Below, piece by piece: positions 19,333-29,680 of a DNA stretch of 40,371 nt. Below the pieces are notes generated by a model, which saw only the letters and a list, made by a program, of their open reading frames with translations, made no database searches and had not been told where the DNA came from. Where the stretch lies: contig NDWU01000015.1 of assembly GCA_003056285.1 (NCBI GenBank), positions 1-40,371 of the forward strand. The letters run 5' to 3'. The translations under genes and the position numbers were made by a program. The number at the start of each line of letters is the position of its first letter. Position 1 is the first letter of the stretch. Source of the stretch: Candidatus Terraquivivens tikiterensis. Its GTDB lineage: Archaea; Thermoproteota; Nitrososphaeria_A; Caldarchaeales; Wolframiiraptoraceae.

Positions 19333-20358
19333 TCATACATTTTTATTATGTAAGTGGCACGCGACAAAATGTCTTGTTACAACTTCTTTAAGCGGAGGCT
19401 CCTCTTTGCTACAAACATCCATGACGAATGGGCATCTGGTCCTAAATCTGCATCCTGAGGGTGGATCGATCGCGCTAGGGATCTCGCCTCTAGACTCAAC
19501 ACCCTTTGGCAACATCTTGCTCTCTTCCTCGGATATTGTTGGAATGGAGGAGAGTAGCATCTGTGTGTAGGGATGGAGGGGTTCCCCGAAAATATCGTCA
19601 ACCGGTGCTGTCTCCACGATTTTACCCAAATACATTACGTTAATTCTGTGTGATATGTTTTTAACCACAGCTAGGTCGTGAGTTATCAGGATATACGTTA
19701 AACCCCTATCTTTTTGAATCTTTAAGAGCGTACTCAGTATCCTCGATTGTGCTGATACGTCAAGGCTCGATGTCGGCTCGTCAAGGATCAAATGCGTCGG
19801 GTTTGTAGCGAGGGCGCGTGCGAGCGCTACAAGCTGTTTTTCTCCGCCGCCCAGCTCTCTTGGCAGCTTAAAGAGGTGATCTTCTGTCAGCCCTATGTAA
19901 TCCAACAGCTCTAGCAATCTTTCCATCCTTTCATACTTGTTAAGCTTAGGGTAATGTATTCTTATCGCAGTCTCAATTATATCTTTGACTGTTTTCTTTG
20001 GGTTTAGTGAGGTTGCCGGATCCTGAAAAACTACCTGAATCTCTCTCCTTAACCACAAAGGTCTTTTGGTTAACGGCATGCTACCTATCTCGACATCTTT
20101 GTAAAATACCGAGCCATCGGTAGCCGTATACCTTCCCAAGATCACGTTAGCCGTCGTCGTCTTACCGGAACCCGACTCGCCGACGAGCGCTAGCGTTTCC
20201 CCTTTGATGACGTTGAAGCTTACATCGTCAACGGCCTTCACGGTACCTTTCGGTGTATTGAAATACCTCTTCAGGTGCTCTACTTTAAGAAGCACTTGAT
20301 CGTATAACATAGCCTCATGAGGTTCGTGCATTAAGACCCGCTCCCGTAAAGGTGGCAA
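19333..20358 (-). CDS. Peptide ABC transporter ATP-binding protein (DppF/OppF-like)
   Basis: Walker A GESGSGKTT, Walker B HLILDEPTSSLD, C-terminal oligopeptide domain GCRFRTRCPF. Confidence 0.95.
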   Translation of the reverse strand: MPPLRERVLMHEPHEAMLYDQVLLKVEHLKRYFNTPKGTVKAVDDVSFNVIKGETLALVGESGSGKTTTANVILGRYTATDGSVFYKDVEIGSMPLTKRPLWLRREIQVVFQDPATSLNPKKTVKDIIETAIRIHYPKLNKYERMERLLELLDYIGLTEDHLFKLPRELGGGEKQLVALARALATNPTHLILDEPTSSLDVSAQSRILSTLLKIQKDRGLTYILITHDLAVVKNISHRINVMYLGKIVETAPVDDIFGEPLHPYTQMLLSSIPTISEEESKMLPKGVESRGEIPSAIDPPSGCRFRTRCPFVMDVCSKEEPPLKEVVTRHFVACHLHNKNV

Positions 20359-21338
20359 CGGACAAATCTGCCTTTTTCTACCTCTATCGGAGGTGGCTTA
20401 ACTTTCCTGCACACTTCTTGATCACCGTACGGACACCTCGGATGGAATACGCAGCCGGTAGGTGGGTTCCTATAATCTATTGGGATGCTTTTTATACCCT
20501 CTGTTAGGGGGGATTCTACTAGCTTCGGTGCTGTCTTTAAAAGCAGTTGCATGTAGGGATGGAGGGGCTCATTAAACAACTTAGAGGTCGGTGCCTCCTC
20601 TGCAATGTTCCCACCGTACATTACATAAACCCTGTCGGTCATCTTTCGGACCAACCCTAACGCATGGGAAACTAATATCATGCTTAGCCCTTTCTTTTCT
20701 ACAAGGTCTCCTATTAGCTTTAGTATCTGGGCCTGTATGGTAACGTCGATGTTGGTCGTTGGCTCATCTGCCAGTAAAAGCTCCCTTGCAGATGCCAATG
20801 CCATTGCTATCACTATCCTTTGCCGCATCCCTCCGCTTAGCTGGAAAGGGTAAGAGTTAAGAACCCTTTCCGGGTCCGGTATTAGTGTGTCCCGGAGCAG
20901 GTCCAACGCCATGTTTATCAGGTCAGACTTATTCATGTCGGCCCTTTCGTTAGCGTATCTCAACACCTCTAACATCTGATCTTTTACCGTAAAGACGGGG
21001 TTCAGGGCTGCGAGGGGATCTTGAAATATCATCCCAACGTTTTTCCTTCTTATTTCGAGTAAACGCTGTTTGCTGCACCTCAAAAGGTCGACGTCTTTGT
21101 AGAATATTTCCCCGCCAGTAATTTTTCCTTGGGTCGGTAGCACCCGTAGTATGGATTTTAGCAACGTGGTTTTCCCGGCACCGGATTCTCCTATCAACCC
21201 GACCTTTTCTCCTAGCTTTACGTTTATTGAAACGTCGTCCAGTACATGATACGTGTACCAATAACTTTTGTACTTAACATACAAATTTTTTACAGAAAGG
21301 AGAGGCCCCGCTCCCTGCATGAAGCTACTCACCTGCAA
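20331..21338 (-). CDS. Peptide ABC transporter ATP-binding protein (DppD/OppD-like)
   Basis: GESGAGKTTLLKS, LSGGMRQRIVIAMALA, LLLADEPTTNIDV, GCVFHPRCPYG. Confidence 0.95.
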   Translation of the reverse strand: MQVSSFMQGAGPLLSVKNLYVKYKSYWYTYHVLDDVSINVKLGEKVGLIGESGAGKTTLLKSILRVLPTQGKITGGEIFYKDVDLLRCSKQRLLEIRRKNVGMIFQDPLAALNPVFTVKDQMLEVLRYANERADMNKSDLINMALDLLRDTLIPDPERVLNSYPFQLSGGMRQRIVIAMALASARELLLADEPTTNIDVTIQAQILKLIGDLVEKKGLSMILVSHALGLVRKMTDRVYVMYGGNIAEEAPTSKLFNEPLHPYMQLLLKTAPKLVESPLTEGIKSIPIDYRNPPTGCVFHPRCPYGDQEVCRKVKPPPIEVEKGRFVRCHLYGSGS

Positions 21339-22227
21339 ACACCTCCCGAAGGCCGTCGCCGAGTAAATTAAAGGCCATTATGAGCACGGCTATTCCCAAC
21401 GTAGGACCGATGATCATCCACCAGTATCTTGGGAAGTAGACCATGTACTCTGAAACCATGGTACCTAAATCTGGCGTCGGAGGCTGCGCGCCCAATCCTA
21501 GGAAGCTAATGGCCGAGCCGATAAGTATTACCCATGCAGCGTCCAGCGTGGCTTTTGTTAAAACAGGCCCTAGGATGTTGGGCAATATTTCCTTAAACAT
21601 TATGCTTACGTCCCTTACCCCGAGGGCCCTGGCAGCCCAGACGTAGGGTTCATCCCGGATGGCACTCGTCATCGAGTATACCATCCTAGTGTACCAAGGC
21701 CACCACATCAACGTTACCGCTATCATCGCATTAACGATGTTAGGCTCTAGTATCGCGCAGATGGACAGGGCGAGTATAAGGGGCGGGATGGATACAAACA
21801 CGTCAGCAAACCTCATAACAGCATAGTCCGGCCACCTCCCTTTGTAGTACCCAGCCACGAGCCCTAGGACTGTTCCTACCGGTAGTACTATGCTTATTAC
21901 TATCCCTATCATTATAAAAGCGAGCCTGAATCCGAATATGACCCTTGTGAGGATGTCTCTTCCTAGATGATCTGTCCCTAAAAGGTGGTTTAAATCCGGG
22001 GGATGAAACCTCATTTTAAAGTTTACGTACGTTTCGGCATGCTTAGGGTAAGGGGTTACGGACTCGGCAAACACTGCCATCACGAGTAAAGCAGAAAACA
22101 GGATGAGGCCTGTGAGGGCTAGCTTGCTCCTTTTGAACCTAAACCAGGCCCTCTTGAGCCTCTCCCTTTTCATCTCTTTTTCTTTTTTTAGTACAAAAAT
22201 GAGGTCTTTCGAGGTATTGGACATCAC
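21325..22227 (-). CDS. Peptide ABC transporter permease (DppC-like)
   Basis: HLLGTDHLGRDILTRVIFG...ARALGVRDVSIMFKEILPNILGPVL. Confidence 0.93.
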   Translation of the reverse strand: MMSNTSKDLIFVLKKEKEMKRERLKRAWFRFKRSKLALTGLILFSALLVMAVFAESVTPYPKHAETYVNFKMRFHPPDLNHLLGTDHLGRDILTRVIFGFRLAFIMIGIVISIVLPVGTVLGLVAGYYKGRWPDYAVMRFADVFVSIPPLILALSICAILEPNIVNAMIAVTLMWWPWYTRMVYSMTSAIRDEPYVWAARALGVRDVSIMFKEILPNILGPVLTKATLDAAWVILIGSAISFLGLGAQPPTPDLGTMVSEYMVYFPRYWWMIIGPTLGIAVLIMAFNLLGDGLREVFAGE

Positions 22228-23282
22228 TTCTCCCCATACCTAAGTCTCGGATCGATTATTGTTAATATTAAGTCGACTATCACGTTTGTGACCGTGTATA
22301 TCAGCCCAGCCATGAGTACGACCCCTACGATCCCGTTCAGGTCCTTCTTCAGCATTGCAGTTATACCAAACTTTGAGATACCGGGCCAATTGAATATCAC
22401 CTCGACCATAAATGCATTCGCAATCAAGGAGGCAATGTCTAAACCAATCACTGGTATTGTTGACGCTACAGAGGGTTTTAATGCATACTTAAAGTAAATC
22501 CTGTAGCCCGGTATGCCGTGCGATAGTAGCGTAAGGACGTAGTCCTTGTTTATGTTCTCGACCATGGCTGACCTCAAAATCCGCGCCTCTTGTGCCATTG
22601 CTCCGAGCGCCAGAGCCAAAGATGGTAGAATCAAGTGCCACAGCGCGTCCACGAATGCTCTAAAGTTCCCGGTAGCTAGGGCGTCAACAGTCACTAAACC
22701 CGTGATTCTTGGAACTGTAATGCCAGGAGATAGCCTTTCGGTAGCTGGAAACACGCCTACGACATAACTAAAAATAAATTGTAGAATAAGCCCCCAAACA
22801 AAAGCCGGTACGCATATCCCAACGTAGGTAAATACCCTAAGCGCCCCGTCCAGTATCGAGCCCGGTTTACTGCCGCTTAATGTACCAAGAATTAATGTGC
22901 CCGCTATCTGAATTATAGCAACGAAGAGCATGAGCTCTAATGTCGCAGGAAGAAATTCTGCAATGTCAACGGAGACCTCCCTAAAAGACGTTAGCGAGAT
23001 GCCCAATTTTCCTTGGAAAAGGTTTGTCAGCCAATAGTAGTACTGAACGTAAATGGGCTCGTTGAGGTGGAGCATCTCTCTGTACTTTTGGACAATTTCT
23101 TCTGGCGCTCTAGGGCCCAAGGCCATCCTAGCTGGATCCCCTGGTACTATCCTTGCCAATGTAAAAATTATTAGCGAAAGGCCAAGTAAAGATAACAGGG
23201 AGAGAACAGCTCTCCTAAACACTGTATTTTCATAAACGCTCTTCAAGACGTTAAATCGGGATTTCATTCGTATTGCCGCCAC
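22224..23282 (-). CDS. Peptide ABC transporter permease (DppB-like)
   Basis: IVPGDPARMALGPRAPEEIVQKYREMLHLNEPIYVQYYYWLTNLFQGKLGIS. Confidence 0.93.
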   Translation of the reverse strand: MAAIRMKSRFNVLKSVYENTVFRRAVLSLLSLLGLSLIIFTLARIVPGDPARMALGPRAPEEIVQKYREMLHLNEPIYVQYYYWLTNLFQGKLGISLTSFREVSVDIAEFLPATLELMLFVAIIQIAGTLILGTLSGSKPGSILDGALRVFTYVGICVPAFVWGLILQFIFSYVVGVFPATERLSPGITVPRITGLVTVDALATGNFRAFVDALWHLILPSLALALGAMAQEARILRSAMVENINKDYVLTLLSHGIPGYRIYFKYALKPSVASTIPVIGLDIASLIANAFMVEVIFNWPGISKFGITAMLKKDLNGIVGVVLMAGLIYTVTNVIVDLILTIIDPRLRYGEK

Positions 23283-23355
23283 TTTTATTTTTTTAGTTAC
23301 TTGGATTTTAATATTTTCTAAAAATTTTAGTGTTCTACATTAAAAAATTAGGGAG

Positions 23356-25080
23356 TTACTTAAGGAGCTCTGCCTTCTTATCTAGGTATACGTTCATCTT
23401 CCAGTACTCTACGTCCCAGCCAAAAACCCCAACGAATCCTTTTTTCGCGCTCGGCCAATCTATGTAGTGTGACTGGTATGCCTTGAAGCCGACGTAATCT
23501 CCAGCAAAGATCGACGGGTACAGATAGAATATGTACTCCTGTAGATCTGCTGTCTTGCTTAGCCTTTCTTTTTCATCTAGGGTGCCAAGTGCTTCCTCGA
23601 TCTTCGCATCGAGTTCTGGTAGCTCAAACCACTCATTCTGATTTACCGTACCATGAGAGCTTGAGTGCCACCTCAAATATATCATCGATATTGCCTCTGG
23701 GTAGTCGGAAGTTATCCACATAGGCTCGATATGGTTCGGTGTGTCTGGCTTTGTCATAGCTTCGACGACCTTCAGCCATGGCAATTTCACGACCCTAATT
23801 TTTAGTCCCGCCTGCTCTGCTGCCGTCGCAAGTAGCAGACCAACCCTGTCTTCTCCGGGTACCTCAGCCCTCCAAGTAAGCGTTATTTCGTACTTATCCA
23901 GTTCACCCCAGTACTTAGACTTTTGCAACTCCTCCCTGGCCTTCTCGATGTTGAACTCAACAGGTTCTGGGAACGGAATGGCGCCGATCATGTTCGAGGG
24001 CACTATGCCCTTAGCTTCTTTGTGCTGGGGCATGATCTCTAGGAACGTTTTGTAGTCAAACAGGTAAAACAGCGCTTTCCTGACGTGAACGTCATCCAAC
24101 GGGGGTTTTCTACTGTTCATCATCAAGAAGTACATGCCGTAGTAGTTTAGTTTAGCTACGTCTACGCCCTTTATTTCGGCTAACGCAGCATAAGTTTCTG
24201 GAGGCAACCACACGGTCGATATGTCGAGTTCCCGCTTTGACATCAACGTTTGCGTGGGAACAGGGTCGGTTATTGCTACCAACTTAACCTTATCCGGAGC
24301 GTGGGGTGCAAACTTACCCCACCAATCTTTATTCTTAGCAAGCATTACGTGCGAGCCCGGTACGTATTCGACGAGCATGTAGGGTCCGGAGCCTACGTCT
24401 TTATGCCCTTCCATGAGCCATCCTTTTCCGAAGTCCTGCCACTCGCCGTAAGGTCCTGGACTTCTGATGTTTTTCTTCACCTCTTCGCTGTCGACAACGT
24501 AGATATAGCTGGCAAGGTATTCAAAGACACCGCAAGGTTTCTTGAGACCTATCTCTATCGTGTATTTATCCACAACCCTTGTTTTCTTAAGGTCTATCCA
24601 AGGTACCAATAGATAACCCATACCTTCGGGCATCGTTACCATCCTCATGACGGAGAACGCGACATCTTCTGCTGTAAGCTCTCTCCCTGTATGGTGGAAC
24701 TTCACACCTTCCCTTAAACGGAATGTCCATATGAGCCCGTCTTCAGAGACAGTCGGCCGCTCCTTGGCCAGCCAAGGTATGATCCTTACGGTCCCGTCCT
24801 CTCCGTACTCCATACTAAGCAAGGTATCGTATACGTTGTGTATGTAAGCCCGACCTGATTCGTCGTGCGCGACATGGGGATCTAGGTAAGGCAGGTTGGC
24901 GAATGAGACCACTATCAACGACTCCGGAACTGGGGTCGGAGTTGGTGTAGGCGTTGGAGTGGGTGTTGGTGTTGGGGTAGGCGCTGGTGGCACTGCAGTA
25001 AGGTACCACGCTACTGCACCTACGATGGCTATGATGACTATGATTGCGACAACGGCCGCAATAACGGAACGCTTTACCAT
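23356..25080 (-). CDS. Peptide ABC transporter substrate-binding protein (SBP family 5)
   Basis: N-terminal TM, (PT)n linker, DVAFSVMRMVTMPEG..., VGSGPYMLVEYVPGSHVMLAKNKDWWGK. Confidence 0.93.
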   Translation of the reverse strand: MVKRSVIAAVVAIIVIIAIVGAVAWYLTAVPPAPTPTPTPTPTPTPTPTPVPESLIVVSFANLPYLDPHVAHDESGRAYIHNVYDTLLSMEYGEDGTVRIIPWLAKERPTVSEDGLIWTFRLREGVKFHHTGRELTAEDVAFSVMRMVTMPEGMGYLLVPWIDLKKTRVVDKYTIEIGLKKPCGVFEYLASYIYVVDSEEVKKNIRSPGPYGEWQDFGKGWLMEGHKDVGSGPYMLVEYVPGSHVMLAKNKDWWGKFAPHAPDKVKLVAITDPVPTQTLMSKRELDISTVWLPPETYAALAEIKGVDVAKLNYYGMYFLMMNSRKPPLDDVHVRKALFYLFDYKTFLEIMPQHKEAKGIVPSNMIGAIPFPEPVEFNIEKAREELQKSKYWGELDKYEITLTWRAEVPGEDRVGLLLATAAEQAGLKIRVVKLPWLKVVEAMTKPDTPNHIEPMWITSDYPEAISMIYLRWHSSSHGTVNQNEWFELPELDAKIEEALGTLDEKERLSKTADLQEYIFYLYPSIFAGDYVGFKAYQSHYIDWPSAKKGFVGVFGWDVEYWKMNVYLDKKAELLK

Positions 25081-25271
25081 TTTTTCACCTTGACTTGAGT
25101 TATATTAGGTAACTTTTATTCCTTTTAGGTTTATAAATCTTTTCCTAAACAACTTTTTTAACATCTGATTTAAGGGTTTTGACGAATTGACGTCCTGTCC
25201 CAATCGGTTAGGAGAAGGCCCTTAGCAAAAAATTTTAAATATAGTAAGTAACAAAACCTACACGAAAATAT

Positions 25272-26318
25272 ATGGTTGGTAGGTATGAGTATGAATTAGG
25301 GAAAGCGGCCGACACGCTCGTTCGGGAGCTTTTCAAACTAAAGCCCGATGAGACCTTCATCATAACTGCCGATACGGAGTCCGACCCAAGGGTCGTGGAT
25401 GCGACGGCCAGGGCCGCGTTCTCCGTAGGTGCCAAGCCCATGGTCATATGGCTGGCTTCTCCTTTGGGTGTTGGAAAAGCCGCCGACCCGATGCTGCCTA
25501 TAAAGCCTTTGACGGCCGCGCTGAAGGAGGCCGACGCTTGGGTCGAGTTCAACAACCAATGGCTGCTCTACTCTACGCCTTGGGACATTGCCATAGAAGA
25601 GAACAAGAAGCTGAGGTACCTTTGCCTCGTCGGCATGGATGCTGACATGATGGTAAGGTGCATCGGTAGGGTCGACTATCCAACATTAAAGGAGTTCCAG
25701 ACGAAGGTCGCGGACTTGACCAAGAAAGCTAAGAGGATGAGGATAACGACGCCGGCCGGGACGGACGTTTCCTTCGAGAACGACCCGAAAAGACCGGTAA
25801 TAGTGGAAGTCGGGTACGCCGACACACCCGGCCCCCACTTCTTGTCGGGACAGATAGGTTGGTCGCCAATATTCGAAACCATTAATGGTATGATAGTCTT
25901 TGATGGGTCGTTATCGCCGCCGATAGGTTTGCTAAAAGAGCCGGTTAGGTTGCATGTTAAAGAGGGCAAGATCGTGAAGATCGAAGGAGGCAAGGAGGCA
26001 GTGGAGTTCGAGGCTTGGTTGAAGAGCTTCGACGACCCGAACATGTTCTACATGGCGCACGTATGCTACGGTTTCCATCCGAACGCAAAGCTGACGGGTG
26101 CCATCCTTGAGGACGAAAGGGTCTGGGGAGCAACGGAGTGGGGAATCGGCAACGTGGGACCGATGCTAGCGCCACCGAAGGGAAGGCCAGCAAAGTCCCA
26201 TACGGACGGGATATGCCTCAACTCCTCGGTATGGCTTGACGACGTGCAGCTACTCGACAAGGGCAAAGTGGTCCATCCGGAGCTCGTAGGGCTAGCCAAG
26301 AAATTGGGTAAAGCCTAA
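25272..26318 (+). CDS. M29-related metalloenzyme, NicX/dihydroxypyridine-dioxygenase-like branch
   Basis: AHVCYGFHPNAKLTGAILEDERVWGATEWGIGNVG...AKSHTDGICLNSSVWLDD resembles the NicX-like arm of the M29 superfamily. Confidence 0.7.
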   Translation: MVGRYEYELGKAADTLVRELFKLKPDETFIITADTESDPRVVDATARAAFSVGAKPMVIWLASPLGVGKAADPMLPIKPLTAALKEADAWVEFNNQWLLYSTPWDIAIEENKKLRYLCLVGMDADMMVRCIGRVDYPTLKEFQTKVADLTKKAKRMRITTPAGTDVSFENDPKRPVIVEVGYADTPGPHFLSGQIGWSPIFETINGMIVFDGSLSPPIGLLKEPVRLHVKEGKIVKIEGGKEAVEFEAWLKSFDDPNMFYMAHVCYGFHPNAKLTGAILEDERVWGATEWGIGNVGPMLAPPKGRPAKSHTDGICLNSSVWLDDVQLLDKGKVVHPELVGLAKKLGKA

Positions 26319-26354
26319 AACTTCTCCTACATTTTTTGTTGGGGGTAATGTGTT

Positions 26355-27395
26355 TTGATTGAGGTTGATAAGATAGAACCCGGCGTCGTTAACATGTTTA
26401 AGGTCAACATGGGAGTTAAACCGGGCGAGAAGATTCTCGTCGTCACGGACTTTCCGACAGCGGAAGAGTGGAGGACAAAACCGAGCGGAAAGCTTTTAGA
26501 TGCTGTTAGGAGGTCGATCCTTGCCAAGATTGTAAGCGAGATTGCGGCAAAGAATTTCCCTGAATGTACAGTTGAGTTTTTTGCTTACCCATCGGTTGGT
26601 AAGCATGGGACTTATCCGGGAATCGAAGTCGAGGAGAAGATGAAGGCGGCAGATGTTGTAATCGCAATAACTACGTACTCCTTAACGCATACGGATGCAC
26701 GAATAAATGCTTGTAAGGCTGGTGCAAGGGTCGCAAGCATGCCGATGTTTTTGCCCGAGATGTTCTATCCTGGAGGGCCGATGGCCGCAGACTACCAGAA
26801 GATAGCCGAAGAGACAAAAAAGATCGCAAAGATGCTGAGCGAGGCGAGCAGGGCTCACATAAAAACAGAAACCGGTACAGACTTGACGTTTAGCCTAGAG
26901 GGTAGAGAGGGGAAAGTGGACGCTGGAATATTTAGGGAGAGGGGCTCATGGGGCAACCTGCCGTCAGGGGAGGCTTACATAGTCCCATTAGAGGGGACGG
27001 CCAACGGCAAGGTCGTCGTCCAAGCAGGGTGGTATCCGGATCTAAAAGAGGACATGGTCTTCACCTTTAAGGACGGTTACGTCGTGGAGATATCCGGCGG
27101 CGGCGAGGTTGGCGACAGGTTCAGGGGGCTTCTGGCCTTGGAAAAGAAAGAGCAGCCATACGTATCGAGAAGGAACCTGGCCGAGCTCGGCGTAGGAACG
27201 AACCCTTACGCAAAGCGTCCGGACAACGTGCTAGAGGCTGAAAAGATAAGGGGCACAGTCCACGTAGCCATCGGAGATAATTCACACATGGGCGGAAAGG
27301 TTGAATCCGACCTGCACGAAGACTTCATAATACCGCGTCCTACGCTAACACTAGACGGCAAAGTTGTAATGAAGGACGGAGAATTGTTAATTTAA
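26355..27395 (+). CDS. M29-family aminopeptidase
   Basis: NLPSGEAYIVPLEGTANG, LAELGVGTNPYAKRPDNVLEAEKIRGTVHVAIGDN, SDLHEDFIIPRPTL: ordered M29 metal-ligand motifs. Confidence 0.85.
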   Translation: MIEVDKIEPGVVNMFKVNMGVKPGEKILVVTDFPTAEEWRTKPSGKLLDAVRRSILAKIVSEIAAKNFPECTVEFFAYPSVGKHGTYPGIEVEEKMKAADVVIAITTYSLTHTDARINACKAGARVASMPMFLPEMFYPGGPMAADYQKIAEETKKIAKMLSEASRAHIKTETGTDLTFSLEGREGKVDAGIFRERGSWGNLPSGEAYIVPLEGTANGKVVVQAGWYPDLKEDMVFTFKDGYVVEISGGGEVGDRFRGLLALEKKEQPYVSRRNLAELGVGTNPYAKRPDNVLEAEKIRGTVHVAIGDNSHMGGKVESDLHEDFIIPRPTLTLDGKVVMKDGELLI

Positions 27396-27406
27396 GATCC
27401 GAATTT

Positions 27407-27673
27407 TTAAACTTCTAAAACCTCACCATTTCTTTTATGCGTGTGGAGAACTATAGAGGACGTTATTGCCTTTATGCCCTCTATCTTTAGCAAGTCCGTC
27501 TTCAAGATTTCTCTAAACTTTGAGACGGATTCTGCCTCCATTACGGCTATGACGTCATAATCTCCAGTCACCTCAAATACGTCAGATACCTCATGCATGC
27601 TGTTCAGTAGCTTACAAACGTTCTCCAGCTTGTTGGACTCTACGTATATATGAAGGATTACTGTGATCGTCAA
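27407..27673 (-). CDS. Stand-alone Lrp/AsnC ligand-binding (RAM) domain protein
   Basis: 88-aa beta-alpha-beta protein EVSDVFEVTGDYDVIAVMEAESVSKFREIL; no HTH. Confidence 0.8.
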   Translation of the reverse strand: MTITVILHIYVESNKLENVCKLLNSMHEVSDVFEVTGDYDVIAVMEAESVSKFREILKTDLLKIEGIKAITSSIVLHTHKRNGEVLEV

Positions 27674-27710
27674 TTCTAATTAGAATCGTTTAGCATTCAG
27701 GTGTTTATTA

Positions 27711-29672
27711 ATGTATTGTTCTTATAAGATTTTAGCTTTATATCCACCTTACCTTTGTGAATCTCTTGACCGCTCAGGATTGTCAGAAAAAGAGCGCAAA
27801 GCTGTCACGCTGAAGAGGGACATCGGCTGGCTTGGATCCTTCGCCATCGGTTACGGCGACGTAGGAGCAGACATATTCGTGGCCTTGGGCGTTGTATTTC
27901 TTTACGCAGCAGGAGCCGCGCCGTTTGCTTTCATGGCTGCTGCCCTCGTCTACTTGCTTATCGGTTTAACGTATGCGGAGATGAGCTCGGTCTACCCATA
28001 CGCCGGAGGGTGCCATGTCTTTTCCCTAAAAGGGTTTAACACCCTAATCGGGTTTATAGCAGGTTGGGCATTGATGCTGGACTATATGATAAATATTTCG
28101 CTCTTCTCCCTTGCGGCCGCAGGTTACCTCAAGTTCCTTTTCCCCTGGTTGTATACAATGCGTCTGAGCGGCCCGTTCAACTTGAACGTACCCCCTTTAG
28201 GTTTGGTAGCGGCGCTCCTCGTACTGTCCCTTTTGTTCATAAACTACATCGGCATAAAATACTCCGCCAACTTCGTAACGATTTTGGTCGTGTTCGGCTT
28301 GGTCGTCGAGGCAATCATACTATCGCTGGGGTTTGCGTTGACTTTCAACCTAGAGACCCTGTTCCGCCAATTGAACGTTTTCGGAAACAATAAAATCCTG
28401 CCGGACGTGGAGTACTTTTTCTCCAACTCTGTACAGCTCAGCAACTTCGTATACGGTATAACTGTGGCCATGGCCAGCTTTATAGGCATAGAATCCATAT
28501 CGCAAGCGGCGGAGGAGACGAGAAAACCGTATAGATGGATACCGATAGCTGCCAAGCTTACGATACTTGCGGTTTTGCTATCAGTCCTTCTGTTCGCATT
28601 TCTGGCAGACGGTAGCATGGATTGGGAAAAGGTAGCAACATCCTACGAAAACCCAGTTGCAGTTTTAACCTCAAACTTCCCGGCCATAGGTAAGATGCTC
28701 TCCCCGATAGTCGCGATAACGGCCTTCATCCTATGCTATGCGTCAGCCAATACGGGCGTTATAGGAATCTCAAGGCTTACGGCCAGCATGGGTAGGTTTA
28801 GGCTTATGCCCAGATGGCTCTACTACATACATCCGATGTTTAGGACGCCTACGAGGACCCTGCTCATTTTCGGAAGCATAGGCACTTTAATAGCGTTGAT
28901 GGGAGACATACCTTTCGTGGTCAGCCTATACAACTTTGGCGGCCTCCTGAGTTATGCGATCCTGATGGCCAGCTTTATCAAGCTCAGGATAACCGATCGT
29001 GACGTCTACAGGCCTTGGAAAGCCCCACTAAACGTTAGCTTCAGGTTTAAGGAAAAGGTTATCGAGCTACCGTTGGTGGGGTTGATAGGGTTGCCTGCCA
29101 CGATTCTTTTGTGGACACTCGTAATAATCCTGCATCCGCATGGAAGGTTGTTTGGTTTTGTCTGGGTTGCGATAGGGTTAACGTTGTATGCGTGCTACCG
29201 CAAGTACCACAAGCTTCCTTTGATAAGCAAAGAAGAAGCTTCGTGGATAGTACCATCCTCTTACACCATAGAGGTAACGGTTCTAGTGGATCCGATGGAA
29301 GATTACGATACTGTCAAGAGGACGATAAAGCACTCATACGACAAAAGATACAAACTAAGGCTCGTAAGTGTCATAAACAACATCGCGGAAAAGGAACCTT
29401 ATCTAAAAGAATTGCAGGTATCAGTCTCCAGCGACCTTGAGAATTTGGCGAACGAGCTCAGAAGGGAAGGATACACAGTAACCCATGACGTATTCTTGGG
29501 CGACCTCGAGGAGGCAGTTAAGCAAGAGATTTCAATCTTTAACGTGGATTTCATAGCTTACATAAAGCGTTCCGTTAAAGAAACTTTGACGGGTAAGCAT
29601 CGCGAAGAAATAATAAACAGACTGTCACAGGAATATCCTGGAAGGTTTGTAATTTTGAGAAGGGCGGAGTGA
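27711..29672 (+). CDS. APC-superfamily amino acid permease with C-terminal USP-like domain
   Basis: Roughly 12 TM APC permease (IGYGDVGADIFVALG... IGIESISQAAEETRKPYRWIP) plus ~150-aa soluble C-terminal region. Confidence 0.85.
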   Translation: MYCSYKILALYPPYLCESLDRSGLSEKERKAVTLKRDIGWLGSFAIGYGDVGADIFVALGVVFLYAAGAAPFAFMAAALVYLLIGLTYAEMSSVYPYAGGCHVFSLKGFNTLIGFIAGWALMLDYMINISLFSLAAAGYLKFLFPWLYTMRLSGPFNLNVPPLGLVAALLVLSLLFINYIGIKYSANFVTILVVFGLVVEAIILSLGFALTFNLETLFRQLNVFGNNKILPDVEYFFSNSVQLSNFVYGITVAMASFIGIESISQAAEETRKPYRWIPIAAKLTILAVLLSVLLFAFLADGSMDWEKVATSYENPVAVLTSNFPAIGKMLSPIVAITAFILCYASANTGVIGISRLTASMGRFRLMPRWLYYIHPMFRTPTRTLLIFGSIGTLIALMGDIPFVVSLYNFGGLLSYAILMASFIKLRITDRDVYRPWKAPLNVSFRFKEKVIELPLVGLIGLPATILLWTLVIILHPHGRLFGFVWVAIGLTLYACYRKYHKLPLISKEEASWIVPSSYTIEVTVLVDPMEDYDTVKRTIKHSYDKRYKLRLVSVINNIAEKEPYLKELQVSVSSDLENLANELRREGYTVTHDVFLGDLEEAVKQEISIFNVDFIAYIKRSVKETLTGKHREEIINRLSQEYPGRFVILRRAE

Positions 29673-29680
29673 TCGTACGA

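Noticed and set aside
24896-25093. ORF encoding VGVGVGVGVGVGVG repeats
   Set aside because: Antisense of the (PT)n linker in the substrate-binding protein; low-complexity artefact.
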